Source: a virus. From it: 64,000 nt of DNA. Below are positions 17,642 to 26,943 of this stretch, one piece after another. The stretch spans positions 164,287-228,286 of IMG/VR virus record IMGVR_UViG_3300032242_002041; one strand, given 5' to 3'. A program made the position numbers and the translations under genes. Numbering within the stretch: the stretch's first letter is position 1; the number at the start of each line of letters is the position of its first letter. The notes under the pieces are model-generated. The model did not search any database and was not told where the DNA came from. It worked only from the letters and a program-made list of their open reading frames with translations.

Positions 17642-19341
17642 TAGGCCTCCAGATTATCTAGTTTTGATTCATCTAAATCGGCATCATCTCCATCAATGCC
17701 ATCGTTTGATTCCTCTACTTCAAATAATGCATTAAATTGACTGTGTGCGTTTTTGGCTTTTTTACCTTTGAATCCGCGTGTGCCTACAATGTCCATCCAG
17801 TAACGATCATAAGACTCAATAATGGCTTCGGCTTCGGCACGATCAGGCGTAGCAAAGATGGCTTCTACAATGTCTTTAAATCGTGTATGATCTCCGTTTT
17901 GATCCCACATCATGGCGGGCCAAGATCCGTTGTCATATTCACGATTAGCTCTTTGTACAGCTTCTAGGTGCATCCAAACATTATGGCCCATTAGTAATGC
18001 ATAACTAAAACTATCCCACGATGTCTTGCCTTCTTTGCCAATCTTGTTCAACATACCAGGTTGATAGTAACAAACATCCTTCATTTGTAACTGTAGACTG
18101 ATTGGACTCTCGTCAAAGTGATCAACAAGACCATCGGCTACTACCGCTTGTCCATACGGACGAGTATCTGTTGAATACTTTTTATCGTCCGCAATTGGAC
18201 TCATTCGATAGCACCACTTTTCGTTGTGTGGAAGGTCGATGTGGTGGTAGACTTGCCCATTTGCTGTAGCCAAAAACGGCGAAGCACAATCAAAACTAAT
18301 AGTAAAAGAAGGATTAACATACTTACGAACTGCACGTTGAATGTCTGTAAGTAATACTGCCCACTCTAATTTACTTGTGCCCAAGAAGTGCATCCAATCA
18401 TGCACACCTTCTTTTAACAAGCCATCGTGGCGTAATGCTACAAGTCTACGCAGGACCAAATGCACATCGCACATGTTCTGACCACCCATTGACCAACCAT
18501 CAAAGTGTGTGTCTGGGTATATGGCAGGGTCACAATAGTGTTTCATTGTTTCATACCAACGATCTGCGTCAGCGTGATTGGCACCTTGTAAAACATTAAG
18601 AACTTTCATGCCACCATTCTTGGCGCCCTTGCGGTGCTTCATGTAATAGTCATTATTATATTTGGTAGCAGCCACAGCTTCTTCTAGTGTAGTAATGCCA
18701 CACTTGGCGCTGGCGTGTTTGTCATGTATGACCCAGGTTGGTATATCAAGTGTCATACCATAGTCGGCAACACCATCTAACCATTTGAGTACAGCTTCAC
18801 GTTTCTTCTGTGCAGCATCTAATAGATTTTGATAATTTTTAACATGATCAATCTTAATGTATTTGGTATTACCATTCTTATCGTGCTTGGGGGTACCATC
18901 GGGTTTAAGATCCGGCACATGCTCAACACCCTTGGCCCGGAGCTCGGCCATCTTGGCCAACACCACTGGACTTGTTGGGTCGCGCCACTCACCTTCCCAT
19001 AGACCTTTGGCAATTTGGAATCCACCTGAGTCGCCTAGCATTACAGTGCCAGGTTCACGATTACGAACCATATCCTCTGACCAGTCTTGTTTGGTTAGAT
19101 CCAAGTTGGCATGTCCACCCGAATACAAAGACCACTTATATGGAAATAAGCTCTTGGCGCTGTTAAGCCAGTTCATCATTTCCATATCTTTCATGCCAGC
19201 TGGCATACGAGTTTTTGGGTCTACATACGGTCCGTTTACTGGATCTCGTTGTTTACCTATGTAAGTGGCATAGAAACCACTAATAGCTGGCAAGAACACA
19301 GCATAATCGTTTTGTTTGGCTGTAAGATTATCTTGAGTCAT
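17641..19341 (-). CDS. dpdA: DpdA-like DNA 7-deazaguanine transglycosylase (TGT superfamily)
   Basis: 566 aa. The TGT landmarks are present in order: DSGGFQ (104-109), with Asp104 matching the base-recognition Asp; LQGANH (251-256) in place of the QGG strand; FDGWSMGG (280-287), like the GG(L/W)AxG recognition loop; and SFDCASP (349-355), with Asp351 in the nucleophile position. The CxCxxC zinc cluster of tRNA TGTs is not seen. Phage DpdA proteins exchange guanine in DNA for a 7-deazaguanine. folE, queD and queE are nearby. The start lies just after the gp45 stop with only a few bases between. Confidence 0.85.
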   Translation of the reverse strand: MTQDNLTAKQNDYAVFLPAISGFYATYIGKQRDPVNGPYVDPKTRMPAGMKDMEMMNWLNSAKSLFPYKWSLYSGGHANLDLTKQDWSEDMVRNREPGTVMLGDSGGFQIAKGLWEGEWRDPTSPVVLAKMAELRAKGVEHVPDLKPDGTPKHDKNGNTKYIKIDHVKNYQNLLDAAQKKREAVLKWLDGVADYGMTLDIPTWVIHDKHASAKCGITTLEEAVAATKYNNDYYMKHRKGAKNGGMKVLNVLQGANHADADRWYETMKHYCDPAIYPDTHFDGWSMGGQNMCDVHLVLRRLVALRHDGLLKEGVHDWMHFLGTSKLEWAVLLTDIQRAVRKYVNPSFTISFDCASPFLATANGQVYHHIDLPHNEKWCYRMSPIADDKKYSTDTRPYGQAVVADGLVDHFDESPISLQLQMKDVCYYQPGMLNKIGKEGKTSWDSFSYALLMGHNVWMHLEAVQRANREYDNGSWPAMMWDQNGDHTRFKDIVEAIFATPDRAEAEAIIESYDRYWMDIVGTRGFKGKKAKNAHSQFNALFEVEESNDGIDGDDADLDESKLDNLEA

Positions 19342-19344
19342 CTA

Positions 19345-20067
19345 TTATTTAGACTGTGCTGGAATGATATAAGTGTAAGTAGCCAATCCAGAATCAACAG
19401 TAATCTGTGCTGCGCCATCGTCGCTGATCTTCATAACTTTATCGCCGGTTAAATCTAAAATACTAATAACTGTTTTAATTGGCCAACTCCAAGCACGTTT
19501 AAGAGTACCTGTTACACCTGGGTGGAACACAAAGTTACCTGCGTGTGTTGAATGGTCGCCGAAGAAGAATTTTAAATCGCCGTCTTCTGTTTTTGCTTGA
19601 AAGTTAACTTCTTCGGCATTGGCACTGGCCTGCATCTTCAATCGTTGAATAGCTGCTACAGTTGGTTCAAACTCAACGTGCCAAGGAACGCCTTTAAATT
19701 TAACTGTTTTGGCCTTTTGATCAACATGTTCGGCAGCCATAAAGCGATAATTATTTTTAAAGTCGCCGGTGGCATTTTTAAAATTAATACCATCTAGTGC
19801 CCCGGTATCTTTCTTTGTTACACCAAGTTCTGCACCTTCTTTATACTCTGGCAAGTTTAATAAAATATTAAGTTTAGCCAAATTTGGCATGCCAAACAAA
19901 CCAATAAACTCTGGCACCGGGTTGGTATATTTGCCTTCTACAATTACGCTACGATCTTCAGCAATACCAAATATTTCGGTTGCCTTGTCATCGCCTGTAA
20001 TTTTAACTAGGTCAATACAGCCTAATTTGTGTGTGTGTTCTACTAAGTCTAGTAAATGATCTTTCAT
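19345..20067 (-). CDS. 45: sliding clamp, DNA polymerase accessory protein gp45
   Basis: 240 aa from MKDHLLD, chosen for the ribosome site AAGGAGAATTAT. The sequence follows T4-like gp45 (two to three beta-alpha-beta clamp modules, FMAAEHVDQ, WSWPIKTVISILDLTGD, and C-terminal YTYIIPAQ). It forms the trimeric ring that tethers gp43 and, in T4, activates late transcription. The gene lies downstream of gp43 in the same direction. Confidence 0.85.
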   Translation of the reverse strand: MKDHLLDLVEHTHKLGCIDLVKITGDDKATEIFGIAEDRSVIVEGKYTNPVPEFIGLFGMPNLAKLNILLNLPEYKEGAELGVTKKDTGALDGINFKNATGDFKNNYRFMAAEHVDQKAKTVKFKGVPWHVEFEPTVAAIQRLKMQASANAEEVNFQAKTEDGDLKFFFGDHSTHAGNFVFHPGVTGTLKRAWSWPIKTVISILDLTGDKVMKISDDGAAQITVDSGLATYTYIIPAQSK

Positions 20068-20098
20068 ATAATTCTCCTTGTTGTTGATTGTACGTGGT

Positions 20099-21058
20099 TT
20101 ATTTAGATTCTGCAACGGGTTTAGGTAATATTTGTGCCAAGGCCTGGCCACCACGGTATGATTGCCATTTTCCTGGTTTACGAAATTCTATCCAGGTCCA
20201 CGGCCCGTTGTCGTGATAGGTAAAGTGTTGTTCAAATCCTAAACTTTCAGCAAACGATAGAATCAGTGACCCCGGTGTGTACAGCCCTGTTGTTGCTTCA
20301 ACTGCTTTGACCCCTTCCCATCGATCACAGTCATTAAAGGTCATTAAGAGCATGCCCCCTGGGCGCATCTTTCTATAAAGTTCTATTAGGTATTGACGAA
20401 TTATTTCAAAAGGTCTATGGTTAAAATAATTCCAAGCAAGTACTAATCCAAATTGATTATTGGGCAATTGCCACAATATATCCTGATCTTGATCTTCTCG
20501 TATTGTGTAAGTTCGTAATCTACGTTGATATGCTTCATTGAACTGTGATAAAACTGGTTTTAACAGTTCATAATCTTCGTCAACAAGATATATAGGATCA
20601 TTGTTAACCATGTTGTGTATCCAAGATTCTACTCCAGGACGCAAAATCATAGTTGTATTTTGCCAACCAGAAACTCGCGTAATGCGATTTATGAGAAGTT
20701 CTCGAGTCTGGTCTGATACAGGCAAACGACTACTAAGAACATTATTAACATACTCGTTTGGGTCTCTCCATTTGTACCAACTATATCGATAAGAACGAAA
20801 TTCTTCATATGTTTTATAACTATTTTGTAGGTATGGCTGTTCTTCTTTTCTAATTTGATCGTATACTTGACGTTTAATAGTGTTGAATGCACTTTCAAAT
20901 TGATCAAATGAATTTAGTACATCGGAACGCAGATTTTCTAATTCTGAATGCTGAGATATTTGAATAATTTTTTGTAATTCTGCGTCAGCAAACCGTTTGG
21001 CATCTATTGCGGTTATAGAACACAGTTGATTGTAGTAGTTAACTAGATCGCTTAACAT
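20099..21058 (-). CDS. SAM-dependent methyltransferase-like protein
   Basis: 319 aa. The C-terminal half looks like a class I methyltransferase: FGLVLAWNYFNHRPFE (motif IV region), an IELYRKMRPGGMLLMTFND strand-helix (post-IV) and LGFEQHFTYHD. The N-terminal half is helical. Target unknown. It lies between gp43 and gp45 with a 1-bp gap from gp43. Confidence 0.7.
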   Translation of the reverse strand: MLSDLVNYYNQLCSITAIDAKRFADAELQKIIQISQHSELENLRSDVLNSFDQFESAFNTIKRQVYDQIRKEEQPYLQNSYKTYEEFRSYRYSWYKWRDPNEYVNNVLSSRLPVSDQTRELLINRITRVSGWQNTTMILRPGVESWIHNMVNNDPIYLVDEDYELLKPVLSQFNEAYQRRLRTYTIREDQDQDILWQLPNNQFGLVLAWNYFNHRPFEIIRQYLIELYRKMRPGGMLLMTFNDCDRWEGVKAVEATTGLYTPGSLILSFAESLGFEQHFTYHDNGPWTWIEFRKPGKWQSYRGGQALAQILPKPVAESK

Positions 21059-21059
21059 A

Positions 21060-23717
21060 TTACCACTCAAATAAAGTTTGGAAGGTATTTTCGGTGTTAG
21101 TAGCTGCCGCTAGATCCCATTCCAACACACCTAACAAATTGTCTAATTTTTGATCTACCACTGTGGCTTCCATTTCGCTGTCATCAAATGGTAGTTCTTT
21201 AAACCACGTAGGAAGATGTGTTTCATCAGTAGGATAACCTATTGACGTCCAGCCCAGTGGGTTTGCTTTAAGTTTGCAAACAATAGTTTTCATGCCATCT
21301 ACAATTTGCATACTATACTTGTCACTGTTCATACGACGCAAATTGTTCCAGTTAAGTGCGGCACGGACATGTCCTGGCATGTTGGCTTTGCCTAGGCGTT
21401 CTTCTTCCTTGCCATATTTGGTCAAGTTGTTTACACGCTTAGGACTACCCTTTTCCCAACCTGGACGTTCTTTGAACTTGTACTTGAACTCGCGAATCTT
21501 TTCAATGATTTCTTCACGACTTGTGCCAATTAGTACCTCATCAAGAATTTGACTTAGGAATTCTTGAATAACCTTAGGAGTATCACTACGCTTGAGATCT
21601 AATCCCATGGCTTTTACTTTACCCGGTGATCCGTGTGTGTCTACACGCTTGTTTTCTTTGTCGTAGTACATGACAGCATACCGCTTTTTAGTAATAAACA
21701 AGCCTTTACTGGCAACAATCTCACGTCCACCTTTAATAACATCGCCCATCTCCCTAGGCACGTGAAATGCTTGTTCCATAAAACCTGGAAAGCTATCGTT
21801 AACTTGATCAGCAATACTGTTATACAGTCGAACGGCAATTTCACGACTCCAGGTCATGTTGCCTGCTTCTATTTCTTTTTGTAGTACAGGATACGCTGTA
21901 AAATAACACGAGTCTGTATCACCATATATAATTGCCTCGCCTACGTGATCATACACACCTGTGATACATTCGTTCACATACGCATCCATATGCCGGGCAA
22001 TTGCACGACCAGTAAGAGTTGTGGATTGACCAATACGCTTATCAAAGAAACGGCAACCAGGATTAAGAATAGCACCATAGAGACTGTTGAGGTTAATCTT
22101 TTTAACAAGTTGACGCTTGTCCCAGTATTCTTCATCTTCTGCATTTTTACACTCCTTTAATCGGGCCTGCATCTCTTTACGTTCAGCATACCAACGTTTT
22201 AACAATCCTGGAATAACAGCTTCCTTCTCATAGGTAAAGATAGTACCGTTAGCGGTAATCATCCAAGGATGATTGCTATCAAAAATTATCTTCCATATGT
22301 CAGCGGCACTGTGTACACTCTCCTCACCGTCTTTCCAGTCAATGGTAATTTCTGTACCTACTTCGGTATTCATGACTGCTTCGTATTCTAAACTTCCAAA
22401 CAGGCCTTCCCATGCCCCGGCAAATGAGCTACCTGCTCGCATCTTATCACCAATATAGCGTTCAGTCATTATAGGTCGGAGTTGTCCTACAATAGTTTCA
22501 GGTCCCATATTAAGTGCTCTAATAGCACTTGGATACAGTGAGTTAATATCTATACTACCTACATACTCGTGTATGCCTTTTTTTGGAAACGCAACATAGG
22601 CACCTGCGGCTTGTGTGTCTTCATCCGAATAGCGTTCCTTGCGATTAGGCACAACCATACCACGCTCGTGTGCTTCGTTAATAATTGCTTGTTCTGTTAC
22701 AGCTACAGCACCCATTGTAGTTTGTAGTAACACTGTGTTTTCGTGTGCTAGGGTATTGGCCAAATCCAAGAACTTTAATTTCTTATCCAGCTTGGCAAGA
22801 ATCATTGTGTCCTGACGGTTATATTCGATAAACTTTTTAAAGTTTTGATTGTACAATTGATCAAGTGTGCCTTCAAACACCGTCTTGGTTTCTTGTAACT
22901 CATATTCAGCAATAGCATCCAAACTATAACTATGGCGTTCTTCGTATGTGTACTTGCGATACAGTTGCATATAGTCCATATGCACACGACCAATTAAATC
23001 GTAGGTTTCGTTTTCTGCACCAAAGCGTTCGAACATACGTTTCTTAGGGTACTGGTTCCACAGGCAAAATCTGCGTGTATCATCCTTGCTGAGAATACGT
23101 GTAACACGATTTACTGTGTAGGGTATATCATAACCCTCTGAGTTCCAACCGGATAGTGCATCGGCGTCTTCGATAAGGTCCAAGAATGTTTTTAACATTT
23201 CATCTTCACGCTCAAAGACGACGCAGTTTTCAAACTCCTTGGCAATTTCGTTCGCAGTTGCACGACTCATATGCTTGGGCGGAACAACTAGCGTGACCAT
23301 TTGATCGAGCCATTGCAAGTAGACCGAGATTGCAGTGATAGCATTAAATGGATCTGTTGTTGGTGAGAAACCACGTTCGGGATCAAAGTCTACTTCAATG
23401 TCAAAGAATGCTACGTTTAACTTGGGACCATCTTGCCCTTTGTAGTTTTCTTCTAAGCACCGAAAGATTGGATTGATATCACTCTCATACAGTTGCTTGC
23501 CTGACTGTATGCGAATTTCTTTACGAAACTCTTTGTTGTTGCGTGTGCTGAATCTACTGACAGGTGTGCCGAATAGGCTTAGGAATTTACCACGAGGATC
23601 CTCGTAATAAAATACATAGTTGGCCGGATATTCTTGATAGGTTCTACGTCCATCCTTCCGTTCAACTACATGAATACGATCGTGTTCACGATCAAATAGT
23701 GCATCTACATAACTCAA
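21060..23717 (-). CDS. 43: family B DNA polymerase gp43
   Basis: 885 aa. Exonuclease motifs DIE (106-108), SGWNSEGYD (189-197) and YNRQDT (299-304); polymerase motif A DINSLYPS (390-397), motif B KKINLNSLYGA (539-549) and motif C YGDTDS (598-603). The C-terminus FQTLFEW resembles the clamp-binding tail of T4-like polymerases. The only well-placed start is TTG, 6 nt after CGGAG. Two small hairpins and a TATAAATA box lie upstream; T4 gp43 represses its own translation through an RNA hairpin, and the same could occur here. Confidence 0.95.
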   Translation of the reverse strand: MSYVDALFDREHDRIHVVERKDGRRTYQEYPANYVFYYEDPRGKFLSLFGTPVSRFSTRNNKEFRKEIRIQSGKQLYESDINPIFRCLEENYKGQDGPKLNVAFFDIEVDFDPERGFSPTTDPFNAITAISVYLQWLDQMVTLVVPPKHMSRATANEIAKEFENCVVFEREDEMLKTFLDLIEDADALSGWNSEGYDIPYTVNRVTRILSKDDTRRFCLWNQYPKKRMFERFGAENETYDLIGRVHMDYMQLYRKYTYEERHSYSLDAIAEYELQETKTVFEGTLDQLYNQNFKKFIEYNRQDTMILAKLDKKLKFLDLANTLAHENTVLLQTTMGAVAVTEQAIINEAHERGMVVPNRKERYSDEDTQAAGAYVAFPKKGIHEYVGSIDINSLYPSAIRALNMGPETIVGQLRPIMTERYIGDKMRAGSSFAGAWEGLFGSLEYEAVMNTEVGTEITIDWKDGEESVHSAADIWKIIFDSNHPWMITANGTIFTYEKEAVIPGLLKRWYAERKEMQARLKECKNAEDEEYWDKRQLVKKINLNSLYGAILNPGCRFFDKRIGQSTTLTGRAIARHMDAYVNECITGVYDHVGEAIIYGDTDSCYFTAYPVLQKEIEAGNMTWSREIAVRLYNSIADQVNDSFPGFMEQAFHVPREMGDVIKGGREIVASKGLFITKKRYAVMYYDKENKRVDTHGSPGKVKAMGLDLKRSDTPKVIQEFLSQILDEVLIGTSREEIIEKIREFKYKFKERPGWEKGSPKRVNNLTKYGKEEERLGKANMPGHVRAALNWNNLRRMNSDKYSMQIVDGMKTIVCKLKANPLGWTSIGYPTDETHLPTWFKELPFDDSEMEATVVDQKLDNLLGVLEWDLAAATNTENTFQTLFEW

Positions 23718-23731
23718 ATTTTTCTCCGTTT

Positions 23732-23769
23732 ATGGCCGGTTAGCCATGATTCATGCTCCTTATGGGAGC
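23732..23769 (-). promoter_or_regulatory. two leader hairpins upstream of gp43
   Basis: Stem ATGGC/GCCAT with a 6-nt loop (23732-23747) ends about 10 nt before the ribosome site of gp43; a second stem GCTCC/GGAGC with a 5-nt loop is at 23755-23769. The first also codes a five-codon mini-frame MANRP. Candidate gp43 autoregulatory operator by analogy with T4 and RB69; sequence is not conserved with T4. Confidence 0.4.
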
Positions 23770-23780
23770 GACTCAGTAAA

Positions 23781-23788
23781 TATTTATA
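23781..23788 (-). promoter_or_regulatory. T4-late-type promoter box upstream of gp43
   Basis: Exact TATAAATA on the minus strand between gp43 and the upstream radical SAM gene. Confidence 0.5.
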
Positions 23789-23801
23789 TACACAACTCGA
23801 C

Positions 23802-24875
23802 TCAGTTAAAATTTCCTTCAAACCATGTGTCCGGAAGTAACTTTGCCTGGTTAATTAAATCTAATGCTATAATTTTTTCTGGATGTAAATTATTAAAAAC
23901 ATCGTGAGTTTTAAATTCATGTTTATCCCAGGTATTCCAATTGGTCAGTCGAGAGTATTCAACTCGATCAACATTGTATAGCTTGCACAGACTGTAAAAT
24001 TCAAGAATTTCTCGAAAGTTAGATTGTTGCACAATCATTCGAGTATTAAACTTGAATCCTACTGCCTCTTTTTTATTTTTTAAAAATTCCAAAGACCTTA
24101 AAATGTCTGGCCACTGGCCACCGCGTCTAATTTTTTCATATGTATCGGGTCTAGCTGCATCAACTGATATAGTTACATTACTAATTGCTGATTCTATGTG
24201 TTTGACTCTATGCCAATTTTTTTCAGCCAATAAGCCATTACTGTGTAAACTTATTGCTATGTTTGGAAAGTCTTTTAAATTTAATAGTCCCAAAAAACTT
24301 TGTATCATAGGACTAGAAAAAACTTCTCCAGCGCCACTGGTTACTAAGTGTATACGTTGACTAGATGGTTTTGAAAAAATATTTTGAAAGATACGTTGAC
24401 TAATTTCTTCTTGTCTAGCTATATCTTCCTCACTGATTTTGGTTACCTTTGTTCTACAACTAGGACAACTAAGATTGCAGGTAGAATCAACATTTAACGC
24501 AATTTCGTAAGGCATGTCATGTAGACTGGCATCTTCGATTTGCCGAGCTACATTTAACGGAAGAGTGTCCGCGGTGTTTAAATTGCCATTGATTATTAAT
24601 GCACATTGATTCTCGTCGCAATAATCATAAGTGCCATCTATAATGCTTTGTCTGATGCGTTGTGCTTTTGGAGACGACAGCATCTGTTCCAGTGTTTCGG
24701 TTAAAATATTTCCAATTCTGGTATCGCCCCAACCGGGACAGGGGCAAAGATGAACTTCGCCTATGACACTGATGTGTATGTTTATAAACGGACTAAGACA
24801 AAAGTAACCTTTAAGATTCTTAGGAGGAAACTTTTTCTTATCTATAAACACCACCGGAACAGCTACAGAGTTCAA
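23802..24875 (-). CDS. SPASM-type radical SAM protein
   Basis: 357 aa. An N-terminal Cys segment (CLSPF, LCPCPGWGDTRIGN) looks like an auxiliary-cluster domain placed first. The radical SAM core has Cys133-x3-Cys137-x2-Cys140 and TSGAGEV in place of GGEP. The start is TTG, overlapping the dsbA-like stop (TTGA); no strong ribosome site, so translation probably depends on coupling. Substrate unknown. Confidence 0.85.
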   Translation of the reverse strand: MNSVAVPVVFIDKKKFPPKNLKGYFCLSPFINIHISVIGEVHLCPCPGWGDTRIGNILTETLEQMLSSPKAQRIRQSIIDGTYDYCDENQCALIINGNLNTADTLPLNVARQIEDASLHDMPYEIALNVDSTCNLSCPSCRTKVTKISEEDIARQEEISQRIFQNIFSKPSSQRIHLVTSGAGEVFSSPMIQSFLGLLNLKDFPNIAISLHSNGLLAEKNWHRVKHIESAISNVTISVDAARPDTYEKIRRGGQWPDILRSLEFLKNKKEAVGFKFNTRMIVQQSNFREILEFYSLCKLYNVDRVEYSRLTNWNTWDKHEFKTHDVFNNLHPEKIIALDLINQAKLLPDTWFEGNFN

Positions 24876-25135
24876 AGAGTCTTGCCTACTGTAACTAAAA
24901 TTTGTTCAAGTAATTCGTGATCCTGTTGCTCACGACCAAACTCACTCTTGTGTGCCAGCTTGATAGCCTTCTTGAGAATGTTGGGTTTGATGTCTAATTC
25001 TTCGGCAATGGCTTTGATAGTATCGTTAAGTCCACCTGTGAGTGTTTCGATCTCCAAGGTCACCTGCATACCTTCGTTAATAACCTGGGTCAATTTGGCC
25101 TGTTCGGCTGTGTTAAAAGTTCTGTTGTTAGACAT
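24872..25135 (-). CDS. dsbA: DsbA-like double-stranded DNA-binding protein
   Basis: 87 aa, helical. The C-terminal half IKPNILKKAIKLAHKSEFG matches the T4 DsbA pattern (short helix-turn-helix-like domain with FNRLLALYHK in T4). T4 DsbA binds dsDNA and stimulates late transcription. Own sigma-70 promoter and ribosome site AAAGGAG. Confidence 0.75.
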   Translation of the reverse strand: MSNNRTFNTAEQAKLTQVINEGMQVTLEIETLTGGLNDTIKAIAEELDIKPNILKKAIKLAHKSEFGREQQDHELLEQILVTVGKTL

Positions 25136-25156
25136 GTAAATCTCCTTTGTTCTGCT

Positions 25157-25184
25157 ATTATATACGATTATTTTAAAAAGTCAA
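25157..25184 (-). promoter_or_regulatory. sigma-70 promoter of dsbA
   Basis: Minus strand: TTGACT (25179-25184), 16-bp spacer, TATAAT (25157-25162), then a leader with AAAGGAG. Confidence 0.75.
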
Positions 25185-25210
25185 GCCTGGATTGGCTAAA
25201 CTTAAATGCG

Positions 25211-26110
25211 TCAACCTAATATTATTAGATTAACAGACACAAAGTCTTCTCGCCACCTACAAAATATTCTATCTAGTTGGTCCTGGTCTCGATTAACAAT
25301 ATTACCCAATGGATAATCTCCCCAAAGGTCTTGATAAGTAACCGCATTTTGATCCATCCATTTGCGAAACAATGGACCTTGATAGATCTCTTGTCTATAA
25401 GTTCCGTTTACTAATTTGCAACCGCCCCAACTCATGTGATGACCGGTTGTGTCCCAATGGTTAGGATCATCATTGTCGATAAAACTTTGCATGGTTGTTT
25501 TGCCATGCACAGCTTGATCCAAAATTAAATCAGCGTGTTCCCAGCTGTGGTATTGACGATGAGGAGCTAGATCAACATAACCAATTTTAAATCCGTGTCT
25601 ATCTAACTTAGGCTGAAAATTAAACTCCAATCCAGCTGTGCTTAATTCTTTTTTTGGATACTCATGAATAGTGGATTCTAAAACATGCACTACCTGATTT
25701 AATTCGTTCAACCAGTAATACTCAGCAGATAGTTCTAAATTATCAGTTGTTATTCCTTGAATATAATCATCAAACCAACTAGGATTGTTAGTTATTATCC
25801 GTTGAGAATGCTCAGTAAACCATCTATGCCATACATTAAGATGGTGTTGTGTAATCTCTTCCGGTGTACTAACCGGTAACGGTATAGGTAAAGAAGTCTT
25901 GGACAATTCTTGTTGCACTAATTGTTGATGAACCCACTGTGATTGATTTGCAACTAATAAGTTTGTTGCTATTCCTTGCTTTATTACACTTCTAGACTGG
26001 GGAAGTTTTTTGCAATATTCACCCCAGGCGCAAACTCCCGGATTATCTATTAAATCAATTAATAAACTTTCGGTGCTAGATCTAAATTTGATATCAATTT
26101 TTAGTTGCAT
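25211..26110 (-). CDS. hypothetical protein, 299 aa
   Basis: Soluble, rich in Trp, His and Gln; no signal peptide or recognised catalytic motif. Segments such as GYVDLAPHRQYHSWEHAD and TTGHHMSWGGC suggest a metal- or sugar-binding site, but this is only an impression. The leader upstream (26.11-26.22 kb) may be structured RNA. Confidence 0.6.
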   Translation of the reverse strand: MQLKIDIKFRSSTESLLIDLIDNPGVCAWGEYCKKLPQSRSVIKQGIATNLLVANQSQWVHQQLVQQELSKTSLPIPLPVSTPEEITQHHLNVWHRWFTEHSQRIITNNPSWFDDYIQGITTDNLELSAEYYWLNELNQVVHVLESTIHEYPKKELSTAGLEFNFQPKLDRHGFKIGYVDLAPHRQYHSWEHADLILDQAVHGKTTMQSFIDNDDPNHWDTTGHHMSWGGCKLVNGTYRQEIYQGPLFRKWMDQNAVTYQDLWGDYPLGNIVNRDQDQLDRIFCRWREDFVSVNLIILG

Positions 26111-26132
26111 ATTAACCTGTAGCTCACTTTAA

Positions 26133-26202
26133 GTTACCATTCCGGGGCACGACTCCCATAATAACTAACCCAGCAGCCGGGCACACCCAAAGTAACGGTA
26201 AC
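26133..26202 (-). promoter_or_regulatory. possible structured leader RNA
   Basis: On the minus strand GTTACC (26197-26202) can pair with GGTAAC (26133-26138), enclosing CCCGG-CTG-CTGGG and a GGG/CCC hairpin. It lies in a 109-nt gap directly before the 299-aa gene. No known riboswitch consensus is recognised. Confidence 0.3.
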
Positions 26203-26219
26203 GTCCTAAGGTAGGTGTT

Positions 26220-26300
26220 TTATACAGGTGCATAGGGATTACGTTTGTAATCGCTATTATCACCTTCTTGTTGTTCTGGATAAATTGGATAATCGTTCAT
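26220..26300 (-). CDS. possible 26-aa peptide
   Basis: Short frame MNDYPIYPEQQEG...PYAPV, 4 bp after the deaminase-like gene. Tyr/Pro-rich. The ribosome site is weak, so this is tentative. Confidence 0.3.
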   Translation of the reverse strand: MNDYPIYPEQQEGDNSDYKRNPYAPV

Positions 26301-26304
26301 ATGT

Positions 26305-26943
26305 CTACTTACCGTCGACATGGAGCTGGCTACCATTATTGAAGCTGGGGCTAAATGGACTTTGTGCTACACGCCCGCCTTTGGATTGTGACCATGCATA
26401 GCCGGCACGATGTCCTGAACAGTCTTTGGTGCAAGGGCTACCAAGGAAGCTGAGTTCGTTTAATTCATCTTTGAGCCAGGTATCAGCAAAGGCTTTGCAC
26501 AATGCTTGAATTTTTTTATTTCGAGTAATTTCTAAATGATATGTTTTATTACCGGCTTTGGTTTGTTGACTAGGATCTCTATAGCCAGCATAGACTTTAT
26601 GTACCGGTGTACTACTGATCAAATCTCGACAGCTAGAACCCGCACGTTCAGGCATGGGTTCGGTGCAAGGACTACAGGTAGTCAGGATGATACTGCCATT
26701 GGGTATGTCGCCAAAACGGTCATGATACGCATCAATAGCCGCTCGTTCAGCGTGAACATCACCTGATTCGATCCAGTAGTTCAGTGCTGCCACACAGTTG
26801 TTGTTACGATCCAGCACCGCGGCTGCACACATCATGTAAGCATCGGGATCTCGACGCTGTCCGTCAATTACCAACTCACAAAGACGTACCAGGATTTCAT
26901 CTAGTTGCTTTCTATCATGTATTTGAAAATCACTTATGCGCAT
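26305..26943 (-). CDS. cytidine/deoxycytidylate deaminase-like protein with extra Cys/His domain
   Basis: 212 aa. HAERAAI (73-79) and the PC..C-type zinc region TCSPCTEP...SC give the deaminase site with a catalytic Glu. A second domain near the C-terminus contains CTKDCSGHRAGYAW and NNGSQL, a motif that recurs in T4-like aquatic phages. The N-terminus MRISDF fits the short peptide shared by several neighbours, suggesting possible packaging into the head. Substrate unclear (nucleotide or base). Confidence 0.75.
   Translation of the reverse strand: MRISDFQIHDRKQLDEILVRLCELVIDGQRRDPDAYMMCAAAVLDRNNNCVAALNYWIESGDVHAERAAIDAYHDRFGDIPNGSIILTTCSPCTEPMPERAGSSCRDLISSTPVHKVYAGYRDPSQQTKAGNKTYHLEITRNKKIQALCKAFADTWLKDELNELSFLGSPCTKDCSGHRAGYAWSQSKGGRVAQSPFSPSFNNGSQLHVDGK

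Noticed and set aside
23741-23760. Five-codon MANRP leader peptide as an attenuator
   Set aside because: Too short and without a downstream terminator hairpin; noted only as part of the gp43 leader.
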